The position numbers and the translations under genes were made by a program. This document shows positions 1 through 7,844 of a stretch of DNA of 64,000 bases, piece by piece (position 1 is the first letter of the stretch; each line of letters opens with the position of its first letter). The notes under the pieces are model-generated. The model did not search any database. It was not told the origin of the DNA and saw only the letters and a list, made by a program, of their open reading frames with translations. The DNA comes from Bacillota bacterium. Its GTDB lineage: Bacteria; Bacillota; Clostridia; Tissierellales; MES13. The stretch is taken from contig VENA01000069.1 in NCBI GenBank assembly GCA_009711785.1, forward strand, positions 17,443-81,442, given 5' to 3'.

Positions 1-48
1 AGATTATCAAAACAAGAGCAAATAGATTTTTTAGGACAGATGAAATAA
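1..48 (+). CDS. C-terminal end of an unidentified protein (partial)
   Basis: Frame 1 is open from the first base and ends with TAA after 15 codons, reading RLSKQEQIDFLGQMK. The short gap of 25 nt to the next start, which carries only a ribosome site, suggests the two genes are co-transcribed. Too little is left to identify the family. Confidence 0.5.
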   Translation, partial: RLSKQEQIDFLGQMK

Positions 49-73
49 AAAGGTGTAAAAAAGGAGCTTTAAA

Positions 74-520
74 TTGAAGAAGATATTATGGATAAGTACA
101 ATATTTTGGATGGCACTAATATTTTTCTTTTCTAATCAACCTGCTAATGTTTCAGAAAAACAGTCAGGAAGTATATTAGTACTTTTAAATCTTATTGATG
201 AAAATGAAATAACTAATGATAATGAAAGAATAAAGAATTTACAACATATAATAAGAAAGTTAGCCCATTTTAGCATATATTTTATTTTAGGTGTTTTATT
301 AACATTATCATTAAAGACTCTAAATATAGATAAGGTTTATATTAAAGCTTTTATAATAGGAGTGATATATGCTTTTTCAGATGAATTTCATCAGTATTTT
401 ATACCAGGAAGGGGATCTCAATTAAAGGATGTTTTTATAGATTCTTTAGGGATAACCTTTGGAGTATTAATTATTTTTATATTACTAAAAAAAGATTTAC
501 TTAAATTAAATTTAACATAG
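74..520 (+). CDS. VanZ-like membrane protein
   Basis: Small integral membrane protein of the VanZ family (148 aa). It has an N-terminal membrane segment (residues 3-21), then the family's conserved core: RKLAHFSIYF near residue 62, a membrane hairpin, and the acidic DEFHQYFIPGRG signature near residue 104 followed by a last membrane helix. The founding member gives low-level teicoplanin resistance, but most clostridial members have no known role. The start is TTG, preceded by AAGGAG at 61-66. A paralogue lies at 43388. It is followed after 9 nt by an unknown gene, so they are probably one transcript. Confidence 0.75.
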   Translation: MKKILWISTIFWMALIFFFSNQPANVSEKQSGSILVLLNLIDENEITNDNERIKNLQHIIRKLAHFSIYFILGVLLTLSLKTLNIDKVYIKAFIIGVIYAFSDEFHQYFIPGRGSQLKDVFIDSLGITFGVLIIFILLKKDLLKLNLT

Positions 521-529
521 GGTGATAAA

Positions 530-2290
530 ATGAAAATAGAAGAAATAATGAAGAAATATTATAAAGTTAAGGATAAATTAGGTTATTATATTGAGGATTA
601 CGTAAACTCCTTAGATGATGAAGTTTTAGAAAACTTAGAATTTGACTATACAGGGGAGAATGAAACCGATGAAGATTTTACCTTTTATAGTTGGTTAGAA
701 TCAGATTATATAACTATTTATAATAAAAGCTTGATAGAACAATTTATCGATGAAAGTAATAACCTTTCAAAGAAAGAAGTAAAGATTTTAGAGGGAAGAA
801 ATAATAGTTATGTAAATATATATCAAGTGGCTGATACTGATAAAAATGATGTTAAACTGTATGATTTTTTAAATGAAAAGTATTTAGATGTTAAAGTTTT
901 TAACGGTGAGTTTAAAAATGGAGAGATTATATTAACAAGGATAGCTAATATTTTAGGATATAATTTCATAGTAGGAACATGTCACTACTTAGATGAAAAG
1001 TTAAAGGATATTTTACTTACATTTATAAAGGAAAGTTTAAACACAATAGATAAAGAAAAAGGCTTAAAGGATCTAACTAGGGTAGAAAAATTAAAGCTGT
1101 TAAGTAAAGGTATATATGAATATCTTGAAAAATTAATAAATGGAGAAAAGGATTCTAAGGAATCTGAAGTTTCACCAATTGATATATTTGGAATGTATTT
1201 AGTCAATGAACAAGAGTTAAAAGAAGAGACTGTTAATAAACATATGGAAAACTTATATAGCTTTTATGAAATATATTATAAGGATGAAAATAAAGCTATA
1301 GAGGATATAACAGCTAAAGATGTTGATACTTTTATAAAAGAGGGAATAGAGATTAATTACTTATTATCAAAAACTGCTATAAACTCCCATATAGTATCAT
1401 TAAAAAAGTTTAGTAAATTTTTATATGATTATGGACATTTAGAAAAAAAGGCCTATAAGAGTATAGTTAAAATTTCAAAACAAAGGGATAAATATATAAA
1501 GAGATTAGATTATGAAATGAATTATGAAAATGTAATTAATTTTAAAAATAAAAAAAGTAAAGGCATGGAAAATGTATTTAACTATAATGATACTATAAAA
1601 GATATTTTAAAAGGATATGAAGTAAAAGAAAGATTTATCAAAGATTATTATGTATTTTTAAATTATATAAAAAAAGAAAAACCAAAGGTTGTAAATAGAA
1701 ATCTTAAGAAAAAGGATATTAAAACCTTAAATGATCTAATAATTAATAAAGGAATTAGGGAAATAGATATAGCTTATCTAGATATCTTTTATAGGTTTTC
1801 CCTTTATTATAATATAATAGATATTGATAATAAAATAATTAAATTAGATGATGGTTTAAACGAATTTAATAAATATGATAACTATGGGAAACTATCTATA
1901 TTTATAGATTATATATTTAATAAGTTTAATTTTGATAAATATATACCTAATAAAAATTTTATACTTTTAGATGAAGATAGTAAAGTTAAATATATAAAAG
2001 AAATATCTAAACTTAAAGAGAACGAAAAATACCTATATGATATTTTAGAAAAAATATTTATTGATTTAACAGATCATTCTATAACTAAGAATTTTCATAT
2101 ATTTAACTTTGTATTATTTAATATTTTTAATACTTTAAATCTAGTTGAATATGATGTGTTTGATAATGGGAAAAATAGAAATACAAAAATAAAGTCCATT
2201 CTTATTAAACCTATGGGGAAAGAAGTTTTAAAAGAACTAACAGATAATAAAGAAAAAGTAAAGGGAAAGGTTATAAACCTTTTTGATTAA
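530..2290 (+). CDS. Unknown protein with an integrase-type core-binding-like region, no catalytic domain
   Basis: A 586-aa, very charged, mostly helical protein with no signal peptide or membrane span. Residues about 230-330 resemble the SAM-like core-binding domain of tyrosine recombinases: helices around VNKHMENLYSFYEIYY, then DITAKDVDTFI, then SLKKFSKFLYDYG. I cannot find the Arg-His-Arg-Tyr catalytic set downstream; the remaining 250 residues look like further helical repeats. The N-terminal 200 residues are acidic and unrecognised. The start ATG is preceded by GGGTGA. It may bind nucleic acid without recombining it, but this rests on weak similarity and I do not assign a function. Confidence 0.6.
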   Translation: MKIEEIMKKYYKVKDKLGYYIEDYVNSLDDEVLENLEFDYTGENETDEDFTFYSWLESDYITIYNKSLIEQFIDESNNLSKKEVKILEGRNNSYVNIYQVADTDKNDVKLYDFLNEKYLDVKVFNGEFKNGEIILTRIANILGYNFIVGTCHYLDEKLKDILLTFIKESLNTIDKEKGLKDLTRVEKLKLLSKGIYEYLEKLINGEKDSKESEVSPIDIFGMYLVNEQELKEETVNKHMENLYSFYEIYYKDENKAIEDITAKDVDTFIKEGIEINYLLSKTAINSHIVSLKKFSKFLYDYGHLEKKAYKSIVKISKQRDKYIKRLDYEMNYENVINFKNKKSKGMENVFNYNDTIKDILKGYEVKERFIKDYYVFLNYIKKEKPKVVNRNLKKKDIKTLNDLIINKGIREIDIAYLDIFYRFSLYYNIIDIDNKIIKLDDGLNEFNKYDNYGKLSIFIDYIFNKFNFDKYIPNKNFILLDEDSKVKYIKEISKLKENEKYLYDILEKIFIDLTDHSITKNFHIFNFVLFNIFNTLNLVEYDVFDNGKNRNTKIKSILIKPMGKEVLKELTDNKEKVKGKVINLFD

Positions 2291-2297
2291 TATAAAA

Positions 2298-2337
2298 AAG
2301 ATTTGTTTTATTTGAAAATAAAACAAGTCTTTTATTT
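2298..2337 (+). terminator. Intrinsic terminator after the integrase-N-like gene
   Basis: A 16-bp stem (2298-2313 with 2316-2331, some mismatch) with a minimal loop is followed by a T-rich tract just after the stop codon. Confidence 0.7.
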
Positions 2338-2403
2338 TTCACATAAGAATATATTTCACTGGTCATACTAAAGGTGCATTAAATATATATTAAGGTGACT
2401 GAT

Positions 2404-2823
2404 ATGAAAAAAAATTTCAAGATACAAATAAAGGCTATGGTTTTTAATCTAGATAGATTTTTAGTAATAAAACCCTCTAAATCATGGGAATTTCCTGAAG
2501 GTAAAGTAAGGTTTGGAGAAACTTTAGAAAGAGCTACAATTAATAGAATTAAAGATTTAACTGGTTTAGATATAGAAGTACTTAAACCACTTTATACTAA
2601 TACTATTATAAAAAATAATAAAGTGCATACTTTAGTGATAACTCTTTTATGTTTTTCAAAGAATAATAAAATAAATCTTAAAGATAAGTCCTATGAGTAT
2701 AAGTGGATTAAATCATATGAATTAGAGAAATATTTATCCGAGGAATTACTTAATGATATAGAAATGAATTTAGATATGGATAAAATACTTTTAGATATGA
2801 AATTCTTTTATTTTTATAAGTAG
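2404..2823 (+). CDS. Nudix-fold protein with degenerate Nudix box
   Basis: A 139-aa protein that follows the Nudix layout: an N-terminal strand (IQIKAMVFNLDRFLVIKP), the SWEFPEGKVRFGE segment and the following helix. The canonical box is G-x5-E-x7-R-E-U-x-E-E-x-G-U. Here the GKVRFGE part is intact, but REUxEE reads NRIKDL, so the metal-binding glutamates are missing. It is probably not an active pyrophosphohydrolase and may bind a nucleotide as a regulator, as other non-catalytic Nudix proteins do. I chose ATG 2404 over GTG 2395 because the GTG lies inside the ribosome site AAGGTGA. Confidence 0.7.
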   Translation: MKKNFKIQIKAMVFNLDRFLVIKPSKSWEFPEGKVRFGETLERATINRIKDLTGLDIEVLKPLYTNTIIKNNKVHTLVITLLCFSKNNKINLKDKSYEYKWIKSYELEKYLSEELLNDIEMNLDMDKILLDMKFFYFYK

Positions 2824-2826
2824 TAG

Positions 2827-2866
2827 ACAAGAGAAATTAAGTAAAATATTTAATTTCTCTTGTTTA
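2827..2866. terminator. Bidirectional terminator
   Basis: A 14-bp perfect inverted repeat (2827-2840 with 2850-2863) sits between two converging genes and has A/T-rich flanks on both sides. Confidence 0.7.
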
Positions 2867-2874
2867 AAGTATTT

Positions 2875-3483
2875 TTACTTTCCGTTGTAAAATCTATCAA
2901 GGATATTTATTATCCCATTTTTATTAACTATAAAACTAATATTTAGATAATTTTCAGTTATAGAAATATCTTTAATTGTGATTTTATCTAACTCTTTTAT
3001 ATTTAAATTATAAGTTAGATCACTTCCCTTTAATCCAAGTTTTCTTAATAAAGATAAAGAAATAGGTATCTTACCTAAATAAACATTTGTTATATCTAGA
3101 TAAACTATATTGTTTTTAAAAAAAACTTTAGTATAGATATTTAAGCCGACAGGTAATTTATATAGGCTTATATCGGTTTTTATCAAAGCTTTATTATCTT
3201 TAAGATATATATATAGATTATTATATTTAATAAATGAAGGAAGTTCTGAATTTGTTATTTCTTTATTTATTATTGGTACTAATAAGTAATTCACTTCCTC
3301 CTCTGTAAAGGATATAGTACTTTTTCCAAACACTTTTATATCAGAAGTTAATAACTTTTCAGTTATAGATATATCCTTTGATGAGTTAAAGTTTTTTATC
3401 TTTGATGGTTTAATCATGTAAGATGTAAGTGCTATTAGTAAAATTAATATAAAGATAAATATAAGTACTTTTCTAGTTTTCAT
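2875..3483 (-). CDS. Membrane-anchored protein, YpmS/DUF2140-like
   Basis: A 202-aa protein with a short basic N-terminus (MKTRKV), one hydrophobic anchor (residues 7-25) and an extracytoplasmic domain rich in beta strands. The segment SFTEEEVNYLLVPIIN followed by alternating strands is like YpmS-type DUF2140 proteins, which are single-pass envelope proteins of unknown role. The family call is from general resemblance only. The gene stands alone, converging on the Nudix-like gene, with GGAGG upstream of its ATG. Confidence 0.5.
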   Translation of the reverse strand: MKTRKVLIFIFILILLIALTSYMIKPSKIKNFNSSKDISITEKLLTSDIKVFGKSTISFTEEEVNYLLVPIINKEITNSELPSFIKYNNLYIYLKDNKALIKTDISLYKLPVGLNIYTKVFFKNNIVYLDITNVYLGKIPISLSLLRKLGLKGSDLTYNLNIKELDKITIKDISITENYLNISFIVNKNGIINILDRFYNGK

Positions 3484-3678
3484 ATAACCCCTCCATATAG
3501 ATATTTAATTAAAAACACATTTTAAAAAAAGCTCTGTTTCTTTTAATTTATACATATAAATGATATGATGTATATGGCTAATAATTCTGAAAATTATATC
3601 AATATTAATATACAAACATAAGATAAAGAAGAACTAAAAATAAAAAAGATTTTTTAATCTTAAAAGGAGGAGCTTTTT

Positions 3679-4266
3679 TTGCTCGCAAGCACTCATTATA
3701 TCATAGCAGATAGTGTGTATGATAATATTAAAAAGATTACTGGATATAATCTTAATAAAAGATTATTTAAATGGGGAAATATAAAGCCAGATGTTGATTT
3801 TAAATTGTTAAGTAAATCCCATTATAAGGATGAAAGTTTTGATTTTGTTATTGAAAATATTTATAAAATATTAAATACTGAGTTTGACTTTAATAATAAG
3901 TATTATAAAAATAAGTTAAGTGTTGATTTAGGGATAATAAGTCACTTTCTAACAGATTTTTTCTGTATTCCCCATAGTCAAGGATGGCATTTTAATACAG
4001 AGATGAAAAAACATATAAAATATGAAATTAAGCTTCATAAAAAGGCAAAGAGATATAATTATAATGCTAAAATTATAGCACCTAATATAGGAGTTATTAA
4101 TAAAAGTAATATAAAGAAACTAATCGAGGAGTTACATTTTGATTATAGAAAAATAGAGGATTATAAAAATGACTTAAAATCATCTATTGATGTGTCATCA
4201 ATTATTTCAGCAATGGCATTAAATTATATTCTAAAAGAAAATAAAGAAATTAAAGTTACAGCTTAG
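3679..4266 (+). CDS. Zinc-dependent phospholipase C-like protein
   Basis: A 195-aa protein that begins with the family pattern STHYIIADSV and carries WGNIKPDVDF, then GIISHFLTDFFCIPHSQGW near residue 93, giving His and Asp residues in the spacing of the zinc-binding phospholipase C / S1-P1 nuclease fold. It has no signal peptide, unlike secreted clostridial alpha-toxin-type enzymes, so it is more like the cytoplasmic zinc-dependent phospholipase C family protein of clostridia, whose substrate is unknown. The start is TTG, 8 nt after the strong site AAAGGAGG (3663-3670). Confidence 0.65.
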   Translation: MLASTHYIIADSVYDNIKKITGYNLNKRLFKWGNIKPDVDFKLLSKSHYKDESFDFVIENIYKILNTEFDFNNKYYKNKLSVDLGIISHFLTDFFCIPHSQGWHFNTEMKKHIKYEIKLHKKAKRYNYNAKIIAPNIGVINKSNIKKLIEELHFDYRKIEDYKNDLKSSIDVSSIISAMALNYILKENKEIKVTA

Positions 4267-4297
4267 GGGTAAATATAACCCCTATTTATTTTTTTCA
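4264..4297 (+). terminator. Terminator overlapping the stop codon
   Basis: The stem TAGGGGT/ACCCCTA (4264-4270 with 4278-4284) includes the stop codon and is followed by a long T tract. Confidence 0.75.
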
Positions 4298-4299
4298 AA

Positions 4300-4306
4300 T
4301 TCGACA
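4300..4306 (-). promoter_or_regulatory. Candidate Spo0A box
   Basis: TTCGACA, the reverse of the 0A box TGTCGAA, in the extended context TTTGTCGAATTT that fits the known Spo0A site. It lies about 100 nt upstream of the gene at 4409. A 7-mer like this also occurs by chance, so binding is inference. Confidence 0.4.
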
Positions 4307-4408
4307 AATAAAGAAGTTTTTTTATACTCATTATGACAAATTTATCGCATAGTATATGCTATTATACAAATACAGAGTTCAAAGGATAAAAAATTGGAGG
4401 GATATACT

Positions 4409-4843
4409 ATGCTAAATGAATTAAGTGGAAAGCTAGACACTTTAGAGTATTACACAGAGGTACTTTATGTGGCAAGGAGCTATCAGAAGGAAGATTTTGT
4501 TGGGGAACCTCTAATATTTGGTGGAACAGAAAGATATATATTATTAGGAATAAAAGAAATAAAGGATATTTGTAGACTAGTAGGCCGTTATAATGGATTA
4601 ATGGAAAATGATATAGCTAATATACTCGATTATTTAGATGATAATAAAATATTAAAGGCCAATTTAAAAATAAGGTTTGAAAAATATTTACCTATAATAA
4701 AAGTTGATTACTTAAAATATATGGATAAAGAAGAGTTATATGAAATTATAAATGAATTTATTGATTGTTTTATAGACTTTAAAGGTTGTATAGAGGAATA
4801 TCTACAGAAAAATAAAAGATTAAAAACAGGTGCTGCTGTATAA
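4409..4843 (+). CDS. Unknown helical protein downstream of a Spo0A-like box
   Basis: A 144-aa soluble, acidic, alpha-helical protein that I do not recognise. It has no signal peptide, membrane span or evident catalytic motif; it contains FGGTERYILLGIKEI in the first third and ends with a basic tail. ATG 4409 is chosen over TTG 4394 because GGAGGG (4396-4401) is then 7 nt upstream. It stands alone between two strong terminators. The candidate Spo0A box in its leader hints at expression tied to entry into sporulation, which is inference only. Confidence 0.6.
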   Translation: MLNELSGKLDTLEYYTEVLYVARSYQKEDFVGEPLIFGGTERYILLGIKEIKDICRLVGRYNGLMENDIANILDYLDDNKILKANLKIRFEKYLPIIKVDYLKYMDKEELYEIINEFIDCFIDFKGCIEEYLQKNKRLKTGAAV

Positions 4844-4850
4844 AATATAA

Positions 4851-4887
4851 AAAACTTCTTTCTGAGTAATCAGAGAGAAGTTTTTTT
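4851..4887 (+). terminator. Intrinsic terminator
   Basis: A 12-bp stem (4854-4865 with 4870-4881, one wobble pair) with a 4-nt loop is followed by seven T residues. Confidence 0.8.
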
Positions 4888-4905
4888 AATTTAAAGGGGG
4901 AGAAT

Positions 4906-5300
4906 ATGAAAAGTATAAAGAATAAGTTAATAATTATCATGGTTTAATTGTATTAAGACCTTTTGTTATATCAAACATTTTTAGTAATTATTTTATATCT
5001 AAGAAGTTGTAAGTGCATATAAACCTATTAAACTTCCAGGTAAATCTAATGATTGGGCAGTTATAACTGTTCAAAGGAAAAGTGATGCCTTCGAGTTTGT
5101 AAATGATGTAAGGGATAAAAATATTTTCATACTATTAGGGTTAATGATAATAGTAGGATTTGTTGCAATATTTTTATCTAAGACTATTACTAAACCATTA
5201 AATAGTTTAAAGGAAGCTTTTAATAAAGCTTCTTAAAGTTTTTAACTATTTTGATAAAAAAGATATAAGTATTGAAACTAAAAAAGTTATAAAATATTAG
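4906..5300 (+). pseudogene. Relic of a methyl-accepting chemotaxis protein
   Basis: An ATG at 4906 after a ribosome site opens MKSIKNKLIIIMV and stops at once, as expected for a chemoreceptor's first membrane helix cut by a nonsense codon. Most of the sensor is missing. From about 5010 to 5236 another open stretch reads the end of a Cache sensor domain (NDWAVITVQRKSDAFEF), a full second membrane helix and the start of a HAMP domain (SKTITKPLNSLKEAF), then stops. Just beyond, in another frame, DISIETK resembles the next HAMP residues. The whole signalling domain is gone. It is a deletion derivative of a dCache chemoreceptor like the one at 7845. Confidence 0.8.
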
Positions 5301-5310
5301 TAGAATTTAT

Positions 5311-5337
5311 GATTGAGCTTAAATCTCAGTCTTTTTT
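5311..5337 (+). terminator. Terminator, probably left from the chemoreceptor relic
   Basis: The stem GATTGAG/CTCAGTC (5311-5317 with 5325-5331) is followed by six T residues. It lies between the relic and transketolase. Confidence 0.6.
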
Positions 5338-5407
5338 ATAATATATAGTTAAAAAGATTATAAAAAGGATATATATAATAATAGAGATAAAAAAGGAGGT
5401 CTAGCTT

Positions 5408-7396
5408 GTGAAGAATATAGAGAAAAAGACAATTGAAACTATACGCTTTTTATCAGTAGATGCAATTGAAAAGGCTAAATCAGGCCACCCTGGTTTACCT
5501 ATGGGAACTGCTTCTATGGCTTTTACCCTTTGGAGTAAGTTTTTAAAGGGAAGTGGAATGGATCCTAAATGGCCCGATAGGGATAGATTCATTTTATCAG
5601 CAGGACATGGTTCGATGTTACTATATTCCCTTTTACATTTGTTTGAGTATGATGTTTTAATGGAGGATTTAAAAAGCTTTAGAACATTAAATTCAAAAAC
5701 ACCAGGACATCCTGAATATGGTCATACTCCAGGTGTAGAAACTACCACAGGACCATTAGGTCAAGGAATAGGAAATGCAGTAGGTATGGCTATTGCAGAA
5801 AAAAGGTTAGCAAAGGAATTTAATAAACCAGAATATAATATAGTAGATCACTATACTTATGTTATAGCTGGGGATGGAGACTTAATGGAAGGTGTAGCAA
5901 GTGAAGCAGCATCCTTAGCAGGACATTTAAAATTAGGAAAATTAATAACACTATATGATGATAATAATATAACTATAGATGGAACTACAGAAATAAGTTT
6001 TACTGAAGATGTAAAAAAGAGGTTTGAAAGTTATGGTTGGGAAGTATTTGAGGTAGAAAATAGTAATGATGTCGATGAGATAGAAAAAGTAATTAAAAAG
6101 GCTAGAGAAAATTTAGAAAAACCAAGTTTAATAAAAGTACCAACTACTATAGGTTATGGAAGTCCAAACAAAGAAGGTAAGTCAGCTGCCCATGGAGCGC
6201 CATTAGGAGAGGGAGAAATAAAATTAACTAAAGAAAGAAGTAATTGGGATCATCCAGATTTCTATGTAGCGAAAGAGGTAAGGGATTATATAAAAGAAAT
6301 AGTAGAAAGAAGAGAAGCAATAAAAGCTGACTGGGAAGAAACATTTGATGATTATTGTGAAGACTATCCAGAAAAGGCAAGACAATGGAAGCGTTGGTTT
6401 AGTAAAGAAATACCTGATTCATTATTGATGGATGAAGAACTTTGGGATTTTGTTGATAAACCAAAAGCCACTAGAAAAGAAGGTGGAAAGGTTATTAATA
6501 TAGTTAGTAAACATCTAGAAAATTTAATAGGTGGTTCAGCAGATTTAAATGCTTCAACAAAAACTACTTTAAAACAAAAGGATGACTTTCAGTGGAATAC
6601 ACCCCATGGAAATAACATAAATTTTGGAGTTAGAGAACATGGAATGGGAGCAGTATTAAATGGTATGAGTCTTCATGGAGGCTTAAGAGTATTTGGTTCT
6701 ACATTTTTAGTTTTTTCTGATTATATGAAACCATCAATAAGGCTTGCAGCATTAATGAAACAACCGGTTATTTATGTATTTACCCATGATAGTATTGCCC
6801 TAGGTGAAGACGGACCAACACATCAGCCAATAGAGCAATTAACATCCTTAAGATCAATTCCTAATTTAACTCTGTTTAGACCAGCTGATTCTAAAGAGAC
6901 AGTTATAGCTTGGATGGAAGCTTTAAAAAATACTAATGGGCCATCGGCTATTTGTTTAACAAGGCAAAGTGTCCCCCTTTTAGAAGGAGTTAATAAGGGA
7001 GCCCATTCAGGAGGATATATATTAAGAAAAGAAGATGGAGATAAACCAGATATAATTTTAATGGGAAGTGGTTCAGAAGTATCACTACTTACAAAAGCCC
7101 ATGAAAAATTAAAAGAAGAGGGAATTAATTCAAGAGTTGTAAGTATGATAAGTTTAGAGGAATTTGACTTACAACCTAAGGTTTATAAAGAAAGTGTTCT
7201 TCCAAAAGAAGTTAAAAAGAGGATTTCAGTTGAGGCTGCTTCAACATATGGATGGCATAAATATGTTGGAGATCAAGGAAGAGTAATAGGAATAGATGAA
7301 TTTGGAGCTTCAGCACCTGGAGAAATACTTATGGAAAAGTATGGTTTTACAGTTGATAATATAGTTAAAAATGCTAAAGAAATATTAGATAAATAA
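5408..7396 (+). CDS. tkt: Transketolase
   Basis: Full-length transketolase (662 aa), which moves two-carbon ketol units between sugar phosphates in the pentose phosphate pathway using thiamine diphosphate. The N-terminal pyrimidine-binding part has SGHPGLPMG and [13 protein letters not shown]. The diphosphate motif GDGDLMEG...NN is near residues 155-185, and the transketolase signature GEDGPTHQP is near residue 466. A C-terminal domain follows. Homologues from bacteria are about 660 residues, so it is complete. The start is GTG with AAAAAGGAGG upstream. It is a single gene with its own terminator, and no transaldolase or isomerase is nearby. Confidence 0.96.
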   Translation: MKNIEKKTIETIRFLSVDAIEKAKSGHPGLPMGTASMAFTLWSKFLKGSGMDPKWPDRDRFILSAGHGSMLLYSLLHLFEYDVLMEDLKSFRTLNSKTPGHPEYGHTPGVETTTGPLGQGIGNAVGMAIAEKRLAKEFNKPEYNIVDHYTYVIAGDGDLMEGVASEAASLAGHLKLGKLITLYDDNNITIDGTTEISFTEDVKKRFESYGWEVFEVENSNDVDEIEKVIKKARENLEKPSLIKVPTTIGYGSPNKEGKSAAHGAPLGEGEIKLTKERSNWDHPDFYVAKEVRDYIKEIVERREAIKADWEETFDDYCEDYPEKARQWKRWFSKEIPDSLLMDEELWDFVDKPKATRKEGGKVINIVSKHLENLIGGSADLNASTKTTLKQKDDFQWNTPHGNNINFGVREHGMGAVLNGMSLHGGLRVFGSTFLVFSDYMKPSIRLAALMKQPVIYVFTHDSIALGEDGPTHQPIEQLTSLRSIPNLTLFRPADSKETVIAWMEALKNTNGPSAICLTRQSVPLLEGVNKGAHSGGYILRKEDGDKPDIILMGSGSEVSLLTKAHEKLKEEGINSRVVSMISLEEFDLQPKVYKESVLPKEVKKRISVEAASTYGWHKYVGDQGRVIGIDEFGASAPGEILMEKYGFTVDNIVKNAKEILDK

Positions 7397-7412
7397 AAAT
7401 ATTAAGATTAAA

Positions 7413-7461
7413 TCCCCTATAGAAAAGATAGGAAATTAAGTCTATTCTGTAGGGGGTTTTT
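7413..7461 (+). terminator. Transketolase terminator
   Basis: Long hairpin with arms CCCCTATAGAA and TTCTGTAGGGG (7414-7424 and 7445-7455, one G-T pair), then a T run. Confidence 0.7.
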
Positions 7462-7577
7462 ATGTGAAATAATAGTTAATAGAGAGTAAAATAAAGGATT
7501 TAAGTTTACTTTAGTATTGAACTTTTGTAACAAGTATACAAATAATAATATATACTGTTAAAGTTTAATAAAATCTG

Positions 7578-7606
7578 TTGAAAAAGCACTAAATATCAAT
7601 TATAAT
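7578..7606 (+). promoter_or_regulatory. Promoter of the riboswitch-chemoreceptor transcript
   Basis: TTGAAA and TATAAT (7578-7583 and 7601-7606) are separated by exactly 17 nt, a near-consensus sigma-A promoter. Transcription would begin about 25 nt before the riboswitch. Confidence 0.7.
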
Positions 7607-7636
7607 GTGAGAATAATATTAAAACTAAATATAATG

Positions 7637-7708
7637 AAAAAGGCAAACTTGTCGTGAGGCAGGGACGCAAAGCCATGGGTCTAGTTATAGATAGCCAGGT
7701 TGCCATAT
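7637..7708 (+). promoter_or_regulatory. Cyclic di-GMP-I (GEMM) riboswitch
   Basis: The segment shows the landmarks of the class I c-di-GMP aptamer: P1 formed by GGCAA (from 7642) and TTGCC (7700-7704), the conserved GACGCAAAGCC with GGGTCT, and AGCCAGGTTGCC as the closing half. The tetraloop receptor and the CGCAAAG core are intact. It lies between a near-consensus promoter and a terminator in the leader of the chemoreceptor gene, so c-di-GMP binding should decide read-through into it. Whether the ligand turns the gene on or off cannot be read with certainty. Confidence 0.93.
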
Positions 7709-7721
7709 TAAGATATTATGG

Positions 7722-7748
7722 CACCTATATATGTGTAGGTGTTTTTTT
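7722..7748 (+). terminator. Riboswitch-controlled terminator
   Basis: The stem CACCTA/TAGGTG (7722-7727 with 7736-7741) is followed by a run of T residues just after the c-di-GMP aptamer and before the chemoreceptor gene. A neighbouring hairpin GCCATA/TATGGC (7702-7721) shares GCC with aptamer stem P1 and could be the switching partner. Confidence 0.75.
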
Positions 7749-7844
7749 GCGTGCTTAAAAAGGAGGAGGGTACATAGTTTTTAAATTTTTAAAGTAATGA
7801 GAAATTTTAAAAGAAAAATACTATTATATAAGGAGGTTAACAGG

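Noticed and set aside
7702..7721. Hairpin GCCATA/TATGGC taken as a proven antiterminator of the c-di-GMP riboswitch
   Set aside because: It competes with aptamer stem P1 but touches the terminator stem by only one base, so mutual exclusion is not shown; noted only as a possibility.
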